DNA of 37,390 nucleotides from Tolypothrix brevis GSE-NOS-MK-07-07A. GTDB taxonomy: Bacteria; Cyanobacteriota; Cyanobacteriia; Cyanobacteriales; Nostocaceae. The position numbers and the translations under genes were made by a program. The stretch covers positions 1 to 37,390 of the forward strand of contig JAHHIJ010000049.1 of NCBI GenBank assembly GCA_019358985.1, in the 5' to 3' direction. The notes under the pieces were generated by a model. The model did no database searches, was not told the origin of the DNA, and worked only from the letters and a program-made list of their open reading frames with translations. Shown here one piece after another: positions 7,870 through 16,180 of this stretch (position 1 is its first letter; every line of letters begins with the position of its first letter).

Positions 7870-8901
7870 CTAAAATAAGGTTGCTCGTTTGCGTAACACT
7901 TCGGTAAGGGTCAGGTTTAACTGAGCTTCCCCATTAAATACTGTCCCAACCTCACCTTCATTGAATTGAAGAAAACCTAAATGATAGGCTTCCTCTGATA
8001 GAGGGATATAGCCAACTTGATTAACCAACTTCGGAGCCTTTGCCAGGTAGAAACGCACAAATTCCTTCAATTCGGGTTTAACTTGGGCAAATTCGTAGTT
8101 GATGTAGATAAATAATGGGCGAGACAGCGGCTGATATAGATTTTGAGCCATTGCTTGAGGTGAAGGCATCGTAGAACCCTTGCCGCTGTCAACGGCTAAA
8201 GCTTTTACTTGATTTGTGTTGGCTTGGTAGTAAGCAATGCCAAAGTAACCCAAGCCATTCGGGTCTTGGCTAACTCCCTTGACCAGCATCTTATCATTTT
8301 CACTAGTGGTGTAGTCGTTGCGGGACGCTTTGGATTCACCCTCCATTGCCTGCATGAAGTAGTCATAGGTGCCAGAGTCCTTATTTGGACCATACAGGTT
8401 GAGGGGCTTATCGGGCCAGCTACTACGAATCTGGTTCCATTTGGTAATTTTGCCTTGGGCAGTAGGTTCCCAGATTTTCCTTAACTCAGCAATCGTGATG
8501 TCCTTTGCCCAATCATTTTTGGGATTGACTACTATGGTGAGGGCATCAAAGCCAACAGGGAGTTCTACATACTTAATCCCATGTTTTTGGCAGACTTTCA
8601 TTTCCTCTTTGAGGATGGGACGCGAGGCATTGCTGATATCGGTTTTACCTTCACAGAACTTTTTAAAGCCATCGGTGGTACCGGAAATGCCAAGGTTTAT
8701 TTCCACCTTGTTTTTTCGGCTGCCGTTAAACTCCGAAGCCATCAACTTTGTAATCGGATAAACCGTGCTAGAACCATCAATTTCAATACCGTGCTTTCGG
8801 ATATCGGCACTACTGAATGGATCGTTGACTATTGCTGTAATAGCGCTCATTAAAGCGAGAATTCCAAGGGGGATTGCCCACCGACTTAGTGTTGTGTTCA
8901 T
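7870..8901 (-). CDS. pstS: Phosphate-binding protein, PstS/SphX family
   Basis: A 343-residue exported substrate-binding protein. Residues 8-24 form an N-terminal hydrophobic segment (signal or membrane anchor). The mature part has GSSTVYPIT (about 43-51) and NLGISGTTDGFKKFC (69-83), the loops that bind phosphate oxygens in PstS, then NASRPILKEE and GPNKDSGTYDYF (about 171-182), also a conserved phosphate-contacting loop. It therefore probably captures orthophosphate for a PstCAB importer. No pstC, pstA or pstB lies nearby, resembling the cyanobacterial pattern of extra SphX-like binding proteins. Upstream there is only a weak TTAACTTATTT resemblance to a Pho box, so control by phosphate is inferred, not shown. 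Confidence 0.87.
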   Translation of the reverse strand: MNTTLSRWAIPLGILALMSAITAIVNDPFSSADIRKHGIEIDGSSTVYPITKLMASEFNGSRKNKVEINLGISGTTDGFKKFCEGKTDISNASRPILKEEMKVCQKHGIKYVELPVGFDALTIVVNPKNDWAKDITIAELRKIWEPTAQGKITKWNQIRSSWPDKPLNLYGPNKDSGTYDYFMQAMEGESKASRNDYTTSENDKMLVKGVSQDPNGLGYFGIAYYQANTNQVKALAVDSGKGSTMPSPQAMAQNLYQPLSRPLFIYINYEFAQVKPELKEFVRFYLAKAPKLVNQVGYIPLSEEAYHLGFLQFNEGEVGTVFNGEAQLNLTLTEVLRKRATLF

Positions 8902-9023
8902 TACATTAATTCTATACTATGAAATAAGTTAACTATCTTGTATGTTGTCAGCTTGGTTTTGCTATCAATACCCATCCTTAGAATGGAACTTGCTGAAATC
9001 ATTCAATTTCCCACCTATGTCTT

Positions 9024-9039
9024 CAGTAATTTGCTGACC
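9024..9039. repeat. 16-base sequence shared with 2645-2660
   Basis: CAGTAATTTGCTGACC occurs here, just downstream of the bestrophin-like gene, and upstream of the ABC ATPase gene. Both are followed by a similar T-rich/GGnAAT tail. Confidence 0.5.
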
Positions 9040-9056
9040 CTCTTGGGAATGTGAGC

Positions 9057-10151
9057 CTACCTAAATGACTGGCAGGAAAGGTAAAGATCATCAATATTGC
9101 GAAGCATTGTCGTACAAATAACATCTAAAGGTAAGTCGTTTGGATCGTGACCGAAAGGTTCTTCAATTTCCGCCCCGATTTCATCAATTCCAAGCAAGAT
9201 AGAGCTAAGAAAAGCTAATATCGGTCCAGTCCACCAACTTAGACCATTGACTAATTCCCAAGGAAGCAGCAGGAAATAAAATGTCAACAGCATCTTCAAT
9301 GTAATGGTATATACTAGTGGCACTGGTGTTTTCAAAATGCGCTCACAGGCACCCAAGAGATTAACCATTTCATCGAGCAATTGATGTAGAGCACTCGACT
9401 CCATGTCATCGATACGTTGACGCTCATACTGATATTGGAAATAATCCCCAATCCAGTAAGCAATCTTTAGAGGGGGATGATTTATGTCTTGGAGTGTGTA
9501 ATATTTCGACGATGACATTAAAGAAGCTAATTCAGAATTCACTGGTTCTCTTCGCAGTTGCAGCTTCATTGCCACAGCAAAAGCAACAACTAGTCGCAAT
9601 ATTTCTTCTTTTTCTATTCTATCTTCTGGCTCGTGTTCTTCAATGACGATGGAGATTCTCCGAGTAATATTGCGAACAGTGTTGACCATTCCTCCCCATA
9701 ATTTCCGAGCTTCCCAAAAGCGCTCGTGCGCTGTATTTGTTCGGAAAATTAATAATAACGATAAGACAATATTCAGAGAAATGACAATATTGGGAATAGC
9801 TTTCAACTCAGGATTAAGTTTTGCTAAATGCCCAGTGTGGTTGAGCAGTGAAATTAGAAAGCCGTATCCTCCCCACAAGATTATCCAAGGAAGAATTGCC
9901 AGAATAACTGACTCGGTAAGGTGTAAGATGACTTTAACCGCAGAGAATTGTTCACCAGAGTAGAGTCCAAACCTTTCGCTAAACGATCTCTTGGCAACAT
10001 ATTTTTCTTTGGAGAAAAATCCTTTTGGAGATTCTGCCAATATTTTTTTTTTGGAAGAACTTGAACTCGAAAGCTTTTCTCTAGATTCTCTAATGTTATT
10101 TTGGTTATGTTCTGGGGGATCAGAAGTCTTTTTCTTATTGGGGTCTTGCAT
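9057..10151 (-). CDS. Bestrophin-like anion channel (UPF0187)
   Basis: A 364-residue membrane protein of the bacterial bestrophin family, which forms pentameric channels; anion or cation selectivity differs between members. Family features include SLNIVLSLLLIFRTNTAHERFWEARKLWG (about 122-151) and the strongly conserved EEPFGHDPNDLPLD near the C-terminus (about 335-348). Hydrophobic segments are at about 70-105, 122-137, 283-300 and 307-322. The first 50 residues are hydrophilic with a poly-Ser/Lys run and vary in the family. An SD (GGAGG, spacing 8) precedes the ATG. It lies 128 bases downstream of a beta-carbonic anhydrase gene on the same strand, which suggests bicarbonate as a possible permeant ion; that is inference from context. 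Confidence 0.9.
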   Translation of the reverse strand: MQDPNKKKTSDPPEHNQNNIRESREKLSSSSSSKKKILAESPKGFFSKEKYVAKRSFSERFGLYSGEQFSAVKVILHLTESVILAILPWIILWGGYGFLISLLNHTGHLAKLNPELKAIPNIVISLNIVLSLLLIFRTNTAHERFWEARKLWGGMVNTVRNITRRISIVIEEHEPEDRIEKEEILRLVVAFAVAMKLQLRREPVNSELASLMSSSKYYTLQDINHPPLKIAYWIGDYFQYQYERQRIDDMESSALHQLLDEMVNLLGACERILKTPVPLVYTITLKMLLTFYFLLLPWELVNGLSWWTGPILAFLSSILLGIDEIGAEIEEPFGHDPNDLPLDVICTTMLRNIDDLYLSCQSFR

Positions 10152-10152
10152 A

Positions 10153-10166
10153 TCTAAACCTCCGAA
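10153..10166 (-). promoter_or_regulatory. Shine-Dalgarno leader of bestrophin gene
   Basis: On the minus strand CGGAGGTTTAGAT precedes the ATG. It closely resembles TGGAGGATTAGATT in front of the carbonic anhydrase gene, which supports matched expression of the two. Confidence 0.6.
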
Positions 10167-10279
10167 AATGTTCTTATATTGATATTTTACAGAAATTTAG
10201 GCGATTACGAAAATATGGCGTTAGAAGGTGGGGGATATAGGAAGCGATCGCCTCCTATATCCCCTTTGATCATCCTACC

Positions 10280-10915
10280 TCAAAATGCAGCAGCAACTAA
10301 TGAGCGCACTTGCCATTGTTTGGTTGAGACTTCCAAATCTTTGATCAATCCGGTGCTTATATCCACTACCCAACCATGAACCTCAGGTGCTTTTTGCTGT
10401 TCGAGTGAGTGACGCATAATGCTAGTTTGGTAGATATTTTTAACTTGCAGTATCACATTTAACTCTGCCAAACGATTCAGACGTTGTTCTTGTGTTGGCA
10501 AAGCATCAATTTCGTCTTGTTTTTGTAAATATATTTCTCGAATTGGATTCACCCAATTATCAATAATTCCAATTGTTCTGCCTTCTAAAGCCGCCTTAAT
10601 TCCACCACAACCGTAGTGACCAGCAACAATAATGTGTTTTATCTCAAGATGAATGATTGCGTAGTTTAAAATGGCTAAAAAGTTCATATCCGTGAGAGAA
10701 ACTTGATTAGCAACATTGCGATGGACAAATAATTCCCCAGGTTCTGTACCAGTAAATCTTGTTAAGGCTAGACGACTGTCTGAACACCCAATGTAGAGAT
10801 AGGGTGGTTTTTGTCCAGATGCCATTTCTTCAAAATAACTGCGATCTTCGGCTTTTTTTTGTGCAACCCAAGCCTGATTATTTTTGATGATTTGTTCAAT
10901 GCTGTTGTATATCAT
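10280..10915 (-). CDS. Beta-class carbonic anhydrase
   Basis: A 211-residue cytoplasmic enzyme interconverting CO2 and bicarbonate. Zinc ligands are Cys44 in GCSDSR, His100 and Cys103 in AGHYGCGG; the Asp46-Arg48 pair that controls the fourth ligand is present. Length and motifs are those of the bacterial/plant beta class. It has neither the carboxysome-targeting extension of CcaA nor a signal peptide, so it is probably a free cytosolic enzyme. A good SD (GGAGG) precedes the ATG. The bestrophin-like gene follows on the same strand after 128 bases and pcxA precedes it by 394 bases, a grouping relevant to inorganic carbon and pH handling. Confidence 0.95.
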   Translation of the reverse strand: MIYNSIEQIIKNNQAWVAQKKAEDRSYFEEMASGQKPPYLYIGCSDSRLALTRFTGTEPGELFVHRNVANQVSLTDMNFLAILNYAIIHLEIKHIIVAGHYGCGGIKAALEGRTIGIIDNWVNPIREIYLQKQDEIDALPTQEQRLNRLAELNVILQVKNIYQTSIMRHSLEQQKAPEVHGWVVDISTGLIKDLEVSTKQWQVRSLVAAAF

Positions 10916-11309
10916 AATCTAATCCTCCAAGAAATGTCGCTGATTTTTGTTTTTGGACTATTTTTGTCAGAAATGTTGTGGACTATAAACTAGGATTTAC
11001 ACATTGGGAAAAAGCTGATTCTGTGATTTATGCTTACTTGCTTTTTTTGGCATTACTGAATTGATGCATGAATCCGGATGTAAAGACGTTCCGGCGGAAC
11101 GTCTCTACAAAGATTTTAGTATTATGTAAAATCATTTATATACCCAGATTCAGCAACGCCCTTTTTTCTATATGGGTGCAAGCAAAATCAATTTATGCAC
11201 ATTTGAAATAGAAATAGGAAATTTTTCCTGAGTCTGACTCTTGCAAAACCATACTACTATTTACATACACATAATAGCCTGTTTGTCAAGTTCGTAAGTC
11301 CGATAAATA
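10916..11309. other. Intergenic region between pcxA and carbonic anhydrase genes
   Basis: 394 bases holding the promoter/leader of the carbonic anhydrase gene and one GTTCC-type palindrome (11080-11108). No additional gene is visible. Confidence 0.5.
11080..11108. repeat. Palindromic core, GTTCC type
   Basis: Inverted repeat with half-sites GTAAAGACGTTCC and GGAACGTCTCTAC (one arm with A for G), lying between pcxA and the carbonic anhydrase gene where it may end or punctuate a transcript. Confidence 0.8.
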
Positions 11310-12590
11310 TCACTCATTCATGGTTTTAAGAGTTGCCAGTGCTGAAGGAGAAATTCGGCTGAGGTATCGGAATATCCAATACTTACAGATAGAATCTAAA
11401 ACCACTGGGAATGTAGCGATGAAAAGAGAGATAGCACTGCGATTTGCAGGGACACCCAAATGGTCGCTTACTGCTTCAAGAATCACTTCCCATCCGTGAG
11501 GGGAGTGAAATCCGACAAATATATCGGTAAACAAAATGATGATAAAAGCTTTGGCACTGTCGCTCAGACCATAGACGACATCATCCATGAATGACTTTAA
11601 AATGGCGATTTCTCTTCGACTTATCAACAGTACTATACTAAAAGCGAAGAGTCCTACCAAATCTGCAAAAACATTGCTGATAGCACTATTGCTTTTCTGC
11701 CAATATTCTTTGGCTAATTCAGCTGCTTTATATTTTATTCGCTCTTCAAGTGCTTCTTCTGACATTCGAGGAGCGAGATTTATTATATTGTCAAATTTTA
11801 TCTCCTCTTCAAAACTTTGCAAGTCTCGCAAAGCTGACTCTTTCATTTCATAGTGAAGGAAAATTTGCGGGATACTTTCAACTCTTACACGGTCAACGAT
11901 TGGATGGATTAACAAGTTTTTCGATAGCAACTGAGCCAAGAGCGGAACAAGAATCAGCGTTAGTACAAACCTAAAAGCAGTTTTTGTCTTAGCTCTGGAA
12001 GTACGGAACTTTCTGATCAGTTCTTCTTCTTTCTTCGGATTGAAGTCATTTTTTATTTTATTAATCGTTCTCCCGATTGACCTAGGCATCACCCCTATCT
12101 GATCATTAACACTCTGAACTGTCAGAGTGTCTATAGTAGAATTTGATTGAACGTTACCTTCGCTCGAATTATTCTTGACAGTTTCTGAAACTGGGACTAA
12201 AGCTTGGGAAGTATAATCTTCGGTTAGATTTTTATACCTATCTAATACTTCATCCACCAATTTTAGCTTTGCCAAATGATTAGGGTTGAGATTACCAAAG
12301 ACAAAAGTGCTCGTTTTAAATTCTAGTACTCTCAGCTTGGCAACGCCCAATTTTTTATCTAAATCTGCTTGCAGACATGAAATGACAGAAGTAGTATGAT
12401 TTGTCGATTCTGTGGATATCTTGTTACCATCAAAGTACTCATCTTCAATGGCTTTAATTTTGAACACAGCTTGATAGGCTTGATCAAGAGAACGCTCAGA
12501 TGTTTTCAGAAAATACTGATTTGCAGATCGCAAAGACTGTTTCAATTTTATAACTAATTGACTTGTTTTATTTGACAAGCTAAAAGACAT
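11310..12590 (-). CDS. pcxA: Proton extrusion protein PcxA (CemA family)
   Basis: A 426-residue protein of the PcxA/CotA/CemA family, which in cyanobacteria is needed for light-induced, Na+-dependent proton extrusion and thereby affects CO2 uptake; chloroplast CemA is the homologue. The N-terminal ~190 residues are hydrophilic and helical. Membrane segments lie at about 207-228 (FVLTLILVPLLAQLL), 311-328 (ADLVGLFAFSIVLLIS), 345-358 (AKAFIIILFTDIFVGF) and 383-405. The conserved block FHSPHGWEVILEAV followed by FPVVLDSICKYWIFRYL marks the family. SD GGAG lies about 8 bases before the ATG. Its downstream neighbours on the same strand are carbonic anhydrase and bestrophin-like channel. Confidence 0.93.
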   Translation of the reverse strand: MSFSLSNKTSQLVIKLKQSLRSANQYFLKTSERSLDQAYQAVFKIKAIEDEYFDGNKISTESTNHTTSVISCLQADLDKKLGVAKLRVLEFKTSTFVFGNLNPNHLAKLKLVDEVLDRYKNLTEDYTSQALVPVSETVKNNSSEGNVQSNSTIDTLTVQSVNDQIGVMPRSIGRTINKIKNDFNPKKEEELIRKFRTSRAKTKTAFRFVLTLILVPLLAQLLSKNLLIHPIVDRVRVESIPQIFLHYEMKESALRDLQSFEEEIKFDNIINLAPRMSEEALEERIKYKAAELAKEYWQKSNSAISNVFADLVGLFAFSIVLLISRREIAILKSFMDDVVYGLSDSAKAFIIILFTDIFVGFHSPHGWEVILEAVSDHLGVPANRSAISLFIATFPVVLDSICKYWIFRYLSRISPSALATLKTMNE

Positions 12591-12720
12591 AGGCTAACTC
12601 CAGTTAGTAGATAAATTGGCTTCAGTCAAACGTTGTCTGTCCAGATATAGAATTGATACTTTTACACTATCGTCATGTATTCAAATTTTGCTGACTTAAT
12701 ACAAATTGAAGAATTTCTAT

Positions 12721-12812
12721 TAGACATCGACCGAATTGAACTATGCGTTGCCCCAAACCCTTGATTAGACGTAGCAGTGCTACGTCTCTACATTGTTTTC
12801 TGGAGATGTCTA
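12721..12812. repeat. MITE-like unit with GTAGCA-type palindromic core
   Basis: A 92-base unit from TAGACATCGACC to GGAGATGTCTA, with the core palindrome at 12767-12791. It closely matches the unit at 5098-5188, including the CGACCGAATT and ATGCGTT blocks. Confidence 0.8.
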
Positions 12813-12813
12813 T

Positions 12814-12936
12814 TAGACATAGAAAGTGTAAATTAATTCTTCGTTGCCCGAAATGCGAGTGTATGTGAGCAAAATTTGAGGCACTACGTTGCAAGCACCT
12901 GTCGTCGCGTTTCTACATTTTTCCACCAAATGTCTT
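12814..12936. repeat. Diverged MITE-like unit, core lost
   Basis: Begins TAGACATAGAAAGTGTAAAT directly after the preceding unit, contains CGTTGCCCGAAAT and ends TTCCACCAAATGTCTT. The central palindrome has decayed. Adjacent tandem placement mirrors the three-unit cluster at 5018-5269. Confidence 0.6.
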
Positions 12937-13086
12937 TTACTGATAAATTATTTTTTACATAAACTAACAAAAATTATACTAGAAGATAAAGTTATACTTG
13001 TCAACCAATTTGAAAATATAAATATAGTATAGTTGAAATAATGTTATTTTTGCTACATAAATGAGTAGTTTAACAATTTCAGCCAA

Positions 13087-13181
13087 CAGACATAGAAAGT
13101 AGAAATTAATTATGCGTTGCCTGAAAACTTTGTAGAGACGTTCCGGCGGAACGTCTCTACGTCTTTTCTACCAGATGTCTA
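13087..13181. repeat. MITE-like unit with GTTCC-type palindromic core
   Basis: A 95-base unit from CAGACATAGAAAG to CAGATGTCTA with core palindrome 13132-13160. Its flanks match the unit at 12814-12936 while its core is of the GTTCC type, showing that flanks and cores are combined freely. Confidence 0.75.
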
Positions 13182-13500
13182 ATCCTCTTCTATGACTCTG
13201 GAGGGAATGAAGCCTTGACGACTGGAAGAGAAATACAAAATTAGACATTTTTAGTTTTGGTTGGTTTAACCAGTGCTTATTTCTAAGTAACGTTTGCTTC
13301 AACCTTGTTATCTGAGCTTGTTAGGCTAAACACACTTCTCTTGCGAGATGTTTAATGAGTAGCGACAGGGCAGGGAACTAGCGATTCCAGGGTGTCATGA
13401 CTCAAATAACGGCTACCTAACTACAGGTGGTTTGGTTTACATAGACTACGGATTGCTCCGATTGCTTATGATCCCTTGGGTTTTATTTACTTTGCACACA

Positions 13501-16065
13501 TCAGGCTGGGTGTGTTTGGTGCGATCGCAACTTTTGCATTCCTCCAAATCCTACCAGCCAAACTAGCAATATAATCGAGTGGATGCAAAATATTGTCCAC
13601 AGACAACCGGTCAATGCATAGGCGATCGTACAGGCTAAACCTAACAATGCCGTTAATATGAGGAAAACTGGCTGAAAAAAGGTGGGCATTCCCGCTTTAT
13701 AAAAGGTTTTGGCATTGAACGGGTGATAAAAGACAAACAGCAGTAAACAAAATGCTGCCCACAATGACCATATTACCCAGTTAACTAGTTCTATGGGATG
13801 GGGAAGCATCAAAACGCGAAATACTAACTCTTCGAGAAAAGCGGGAATTATCGAAGCTCGAAATCCTGTAAATAGCAGGTTAGGTAAGTTAATGCGTGAA
13901 AAATTAAAGCGCAAAAATCCAGATAAGAAGCCTAACGGTAAAGCGATCGCACTGTAAATTAATAATGTTAGCGTTATTATCAGCCAATCTCGTTGATTGG
14001 GGATGACAAAAGACCCTAAAACACGGTTGAACAGAATCGGGAACGGTGCAACATTAGTAAAAGGAAGCTTCAACTTACCAAGTACTGCTGTTGCTTCCTC
14101 TGGCATAATATCCTGCTGCCATCCACCAATTTGGTTGCTTCGCAGAAACCAGAGTTTCGCATTTTGGCTTAAGAAAATACTAGCGAGTTCATCATGCGCT
14201 TGTCGGGGTAACATTGTTCGCCAGCTCGTCAGAGCAGCCCAGATGCTACGCTTTTTAGACAAGCTTGGCTCTTCTTCATTACCAATTCCGCTTAAAGCAG
14301 ATGCATTGCTTTCCCAGTCTGCGCGGACTATCCCCAAAGGACTCAATTGCCGTTCTAAAGATGAACCGAGAGAAACTAACTTTTGAAAGCGCAAAGTTTG
14401 GGGATCATCAGGATGAGCGTTAAGCCATTTTTGGATTGCCGGGTTTGAAGTAACTCGTTGTTCGATGACTTTCAAGGTAATGTAAAGTGCTTGATTGGCA
14501 TCTTGAACGCAAGAAGTAGCAGGGCTAACTGTAGCACTTCCTGTCCCATCTCCGACTCGATAGCGAGCCATCATAATCTGCAACTGTCGGGTAAATTCCT
14601 GCAAAGGTGAAAGCTTGATCCCATCAAAATTATAATCTTGGGTCACAGGTTCAAACTTGACGATAATATCAGAGACGGGTCGCGTTGCACCCCATCCCCA
14701 TTGAAAGTTGCCCATATAGTCTGCCCAGTGGTGTGTCCCGGATATCATTGCATCAGGACTGTGAGCGTAAACCTGATGATATTTGATGTCAAACCGTAAG
14801 TCTTGGGTGAAGGGATCGCGAATTACTTCAGCTACCCCAAAGGCAAAGTGTCCGGGGACAGTGTTTGCTAAACGCATCAGCCCACTGATTTCACCTTTTT
14901 TGCCGCCAATACCGCCAAATAGGTGCATGACGATCGCTTTATCTCCTGGTTTCCAGTTTGATAGCGCTACCAGTGGTTGGGCTACTGTTGGGTCGAGCAA
15001 AACTGTTTCAATTTTACCTTTGTTTTGCTTGGTATTGCGCCAATTATCTACTTTAATGTATTTTAGCCCTGGGGATGTTCCCAATAATACCCGATCTGGT
15101 TCTATTTTAAAGAGCGATCGCGGTGCTACTGCTTGAGTAACAAATATACCTTTGGCATCTCTTGCACCGTATATATACCACCCTTCTTTGCCTGCGGGGG
15201 ATGCTTCAATTTGGCGTGGAGTAGATGAGAAAAATGCCCGTGAATCTAAAATTTGTTGGGGAATTCTGACTGTTCCCTCTGGTCCGTCAAAGTTACCGGA
15301 TGCCGGATTGTAATGACGAATGCGGAAGTATTCGCTCGGACAGGGGCGTGTTCCCGGACAAAAATTCGGTGCGGGATAAGTGCTGCTTGCTACTTCTGGC
15401 TTGAGGATTTTCACTAAAGCGTAAAAGCGTCCGGTTGCCTGGGTTGGTTCTTGCTCAATTTGCAGAACTGGTTTACCGTCACTACCTGCTACGACATCGG
15501 CACCCTCTAAGGTGACAATCATATCATCATTGGGTTTCGCACCAGCCAGAGACTGTAGCGGTCCGACATGAAGACGACCGTCAAGACGATTTGGATGGAC
15601 TATGCCTTTATTTTTACTTTTGATGGTTCCATAAGTAAAACGCACATCTCTGGTTGTGGTTTTTACGTAAGAGTTTAACTCTGGCTTGTTTTTCCATTCC
15701 AAACGAACGACTTGACCGATGAGGTTTTGCCCTTGTGCCGGTGCATGTTGAACTAGTAACCACGACCAGTCCCCCGGTAAGCGCATCTGTTCAAAGGTGG
15801 GTAGGATTAGTTTTCCTATCCACTCACCAACCGGTCGGTAGAGTTTTAGGTTTTCGTTATTGCTGATTGGGTAAAATTCCGGCTGATTAAATTCTTGCCG
15901 TCTATGAATGGCGTAATTGCTTTCCCGTTTGACTGCTTGTTGCGGTCGGGGGTAAAATAGGAAGATTGCGATCGCACTGACAATCAAGAGTAATAAGAAA
16001 CTCCAAAATCGTAACTTTCGCACCTTGTTTACCCTCGGTTTGGTTTCTGATTCCTTGCCCTGCAT
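13501..16065 (-). CDS. CPBP-type intramembrane protease with large N-terminal region
   Basis: An 854-residue membrane protein. A single membrane segment at about residues 22-40 is followed by some 640 hydrophilic residues, probably outside the cytoplasm, and then by a helical membrane bundle (about 697-845). The bundle carries the CPBP (Abi/Rce1-like glutamic protease) motifs EELVFR (745-750), FVFYH (777-781) and a third His (829) in CIHSIILLVW. CPBP proteases cleave membrane or prenylated substrates; bacterial members are implicated in processing, immunity to self-made peptides and other roles. The long middle region has many Trp/Gly-rich strands (for example QWGWGATRPVSD) and resembles nothing I can name. 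The nearest genes are not obviously related. Confidence 0.75.
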   Translation of the reverse strand: MQGKESETKPRVNKVRKLRFWSFLLLLIVSAIAIFLFYPRPQQAVKRESNYAIHRRQEFNQPEFYPISNNENLKLYRPVGEWIGKLILPTFEQMRLPGDWSWLLVQHAPAQGQNLIGQVVRLEWKNKPELNSYVKTTTRDVRFTYGTIKSKNKGIVHPNRLDGRLHVGPLQSLAGAKPNDDMIVTLEGADVVAGSDGKPVLQIEQEPTQATGRFYALVKILKPEVASSTYPAPNFCPGTRPCPSEYFRIRHYNPASGNFDGPEGTVRIPQQILDSRAFFSSTPRQIEASPAGKEGWYIYGARDAKGIFVTQAVAPRSLFKIEPDRVLLGTSPGLKYIKVDNWRNTKQNKGKIETVLLDPTVAQPLVALSNWKPGDKAIVMHLFGGIGGKKGEISGLMRLANTVPGHFAFGVAEVIRDPFTQDLRFDIKYHQVYAHSPDAMISGTHHWADYMGNFQWGWGATRPVSDIIVKFEPVTQDYNFDGIKLSPLQEFTRQLQIMMARYRVGDGTGSATVSPATSCVQDANQALYITLKVIEQRVTSNPAIQKWLNAHPDDPQTLRFQKLVSLGSSLERQLSPLGIVRADWESNASALSGIGNEEEPSLSKKRSIWAALTSWRTMLPRQAHDELASIFLSQNAKLWFLRSNQIGGWQQDIMPEEATAVLGKLKLPFTNVAPFPILFNRVLGSFVIPNQRDWLIITLTLLIYSAIALPLGFLSGFLRFNFSRINLPNLLFTGFRASIIPAFLEELVFRVLMLPHPIELVNWVIWSLWAAFCLLLFVFYHPFNAKTFYKAGMPTFFQPVFLILTALLGLACTIAYALTGCLWTIFCIHSIILLVWLVGFGGMQKLRSHQTHPA

Positions 16066-16180
16066 AGAAGCTATATTGTTTGTTTTTACATAGCATTAGC
16101 GAAAATGCGGAACAAGTGCAACTTTTTTATTCCATCTTAATATGATTTGGGTGGCACAACCTATAAGTATGCAATTTAAA

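Larger units (their letters stand above)
12591..13500. other. Repeat-rich intergenic region, 910 bases
   Basis: Holds three MITE-like units (listed separately) between 12721 and 13181. The rest, including 13182-13500, shows no gene, tRNA or clear terminator. The promoter of pcxA should be in the first 130 bases. A 73-codon minus-strand frame at 12673-12894 is made of repeat sequence and is not called. Confidence 0.55.

Noticed and set aside
7710-7907. Plus-strand frame of 65 codons
   Set aside because: Non-ATG start, overlap with the 3' end of pstS on the other strand and no recognisable motif.
8902-8950. Possible Pho box before the PstS-like gene
   Set aside because: Only one weak half-site (GTTAACTTATTT) is seen, without the tandem 8-base repeats expected.
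12673-12894. Minus-strand frame of 73 codons
   Set aside because: It is built from MITE-like repeat sequence and has no protein-like features.
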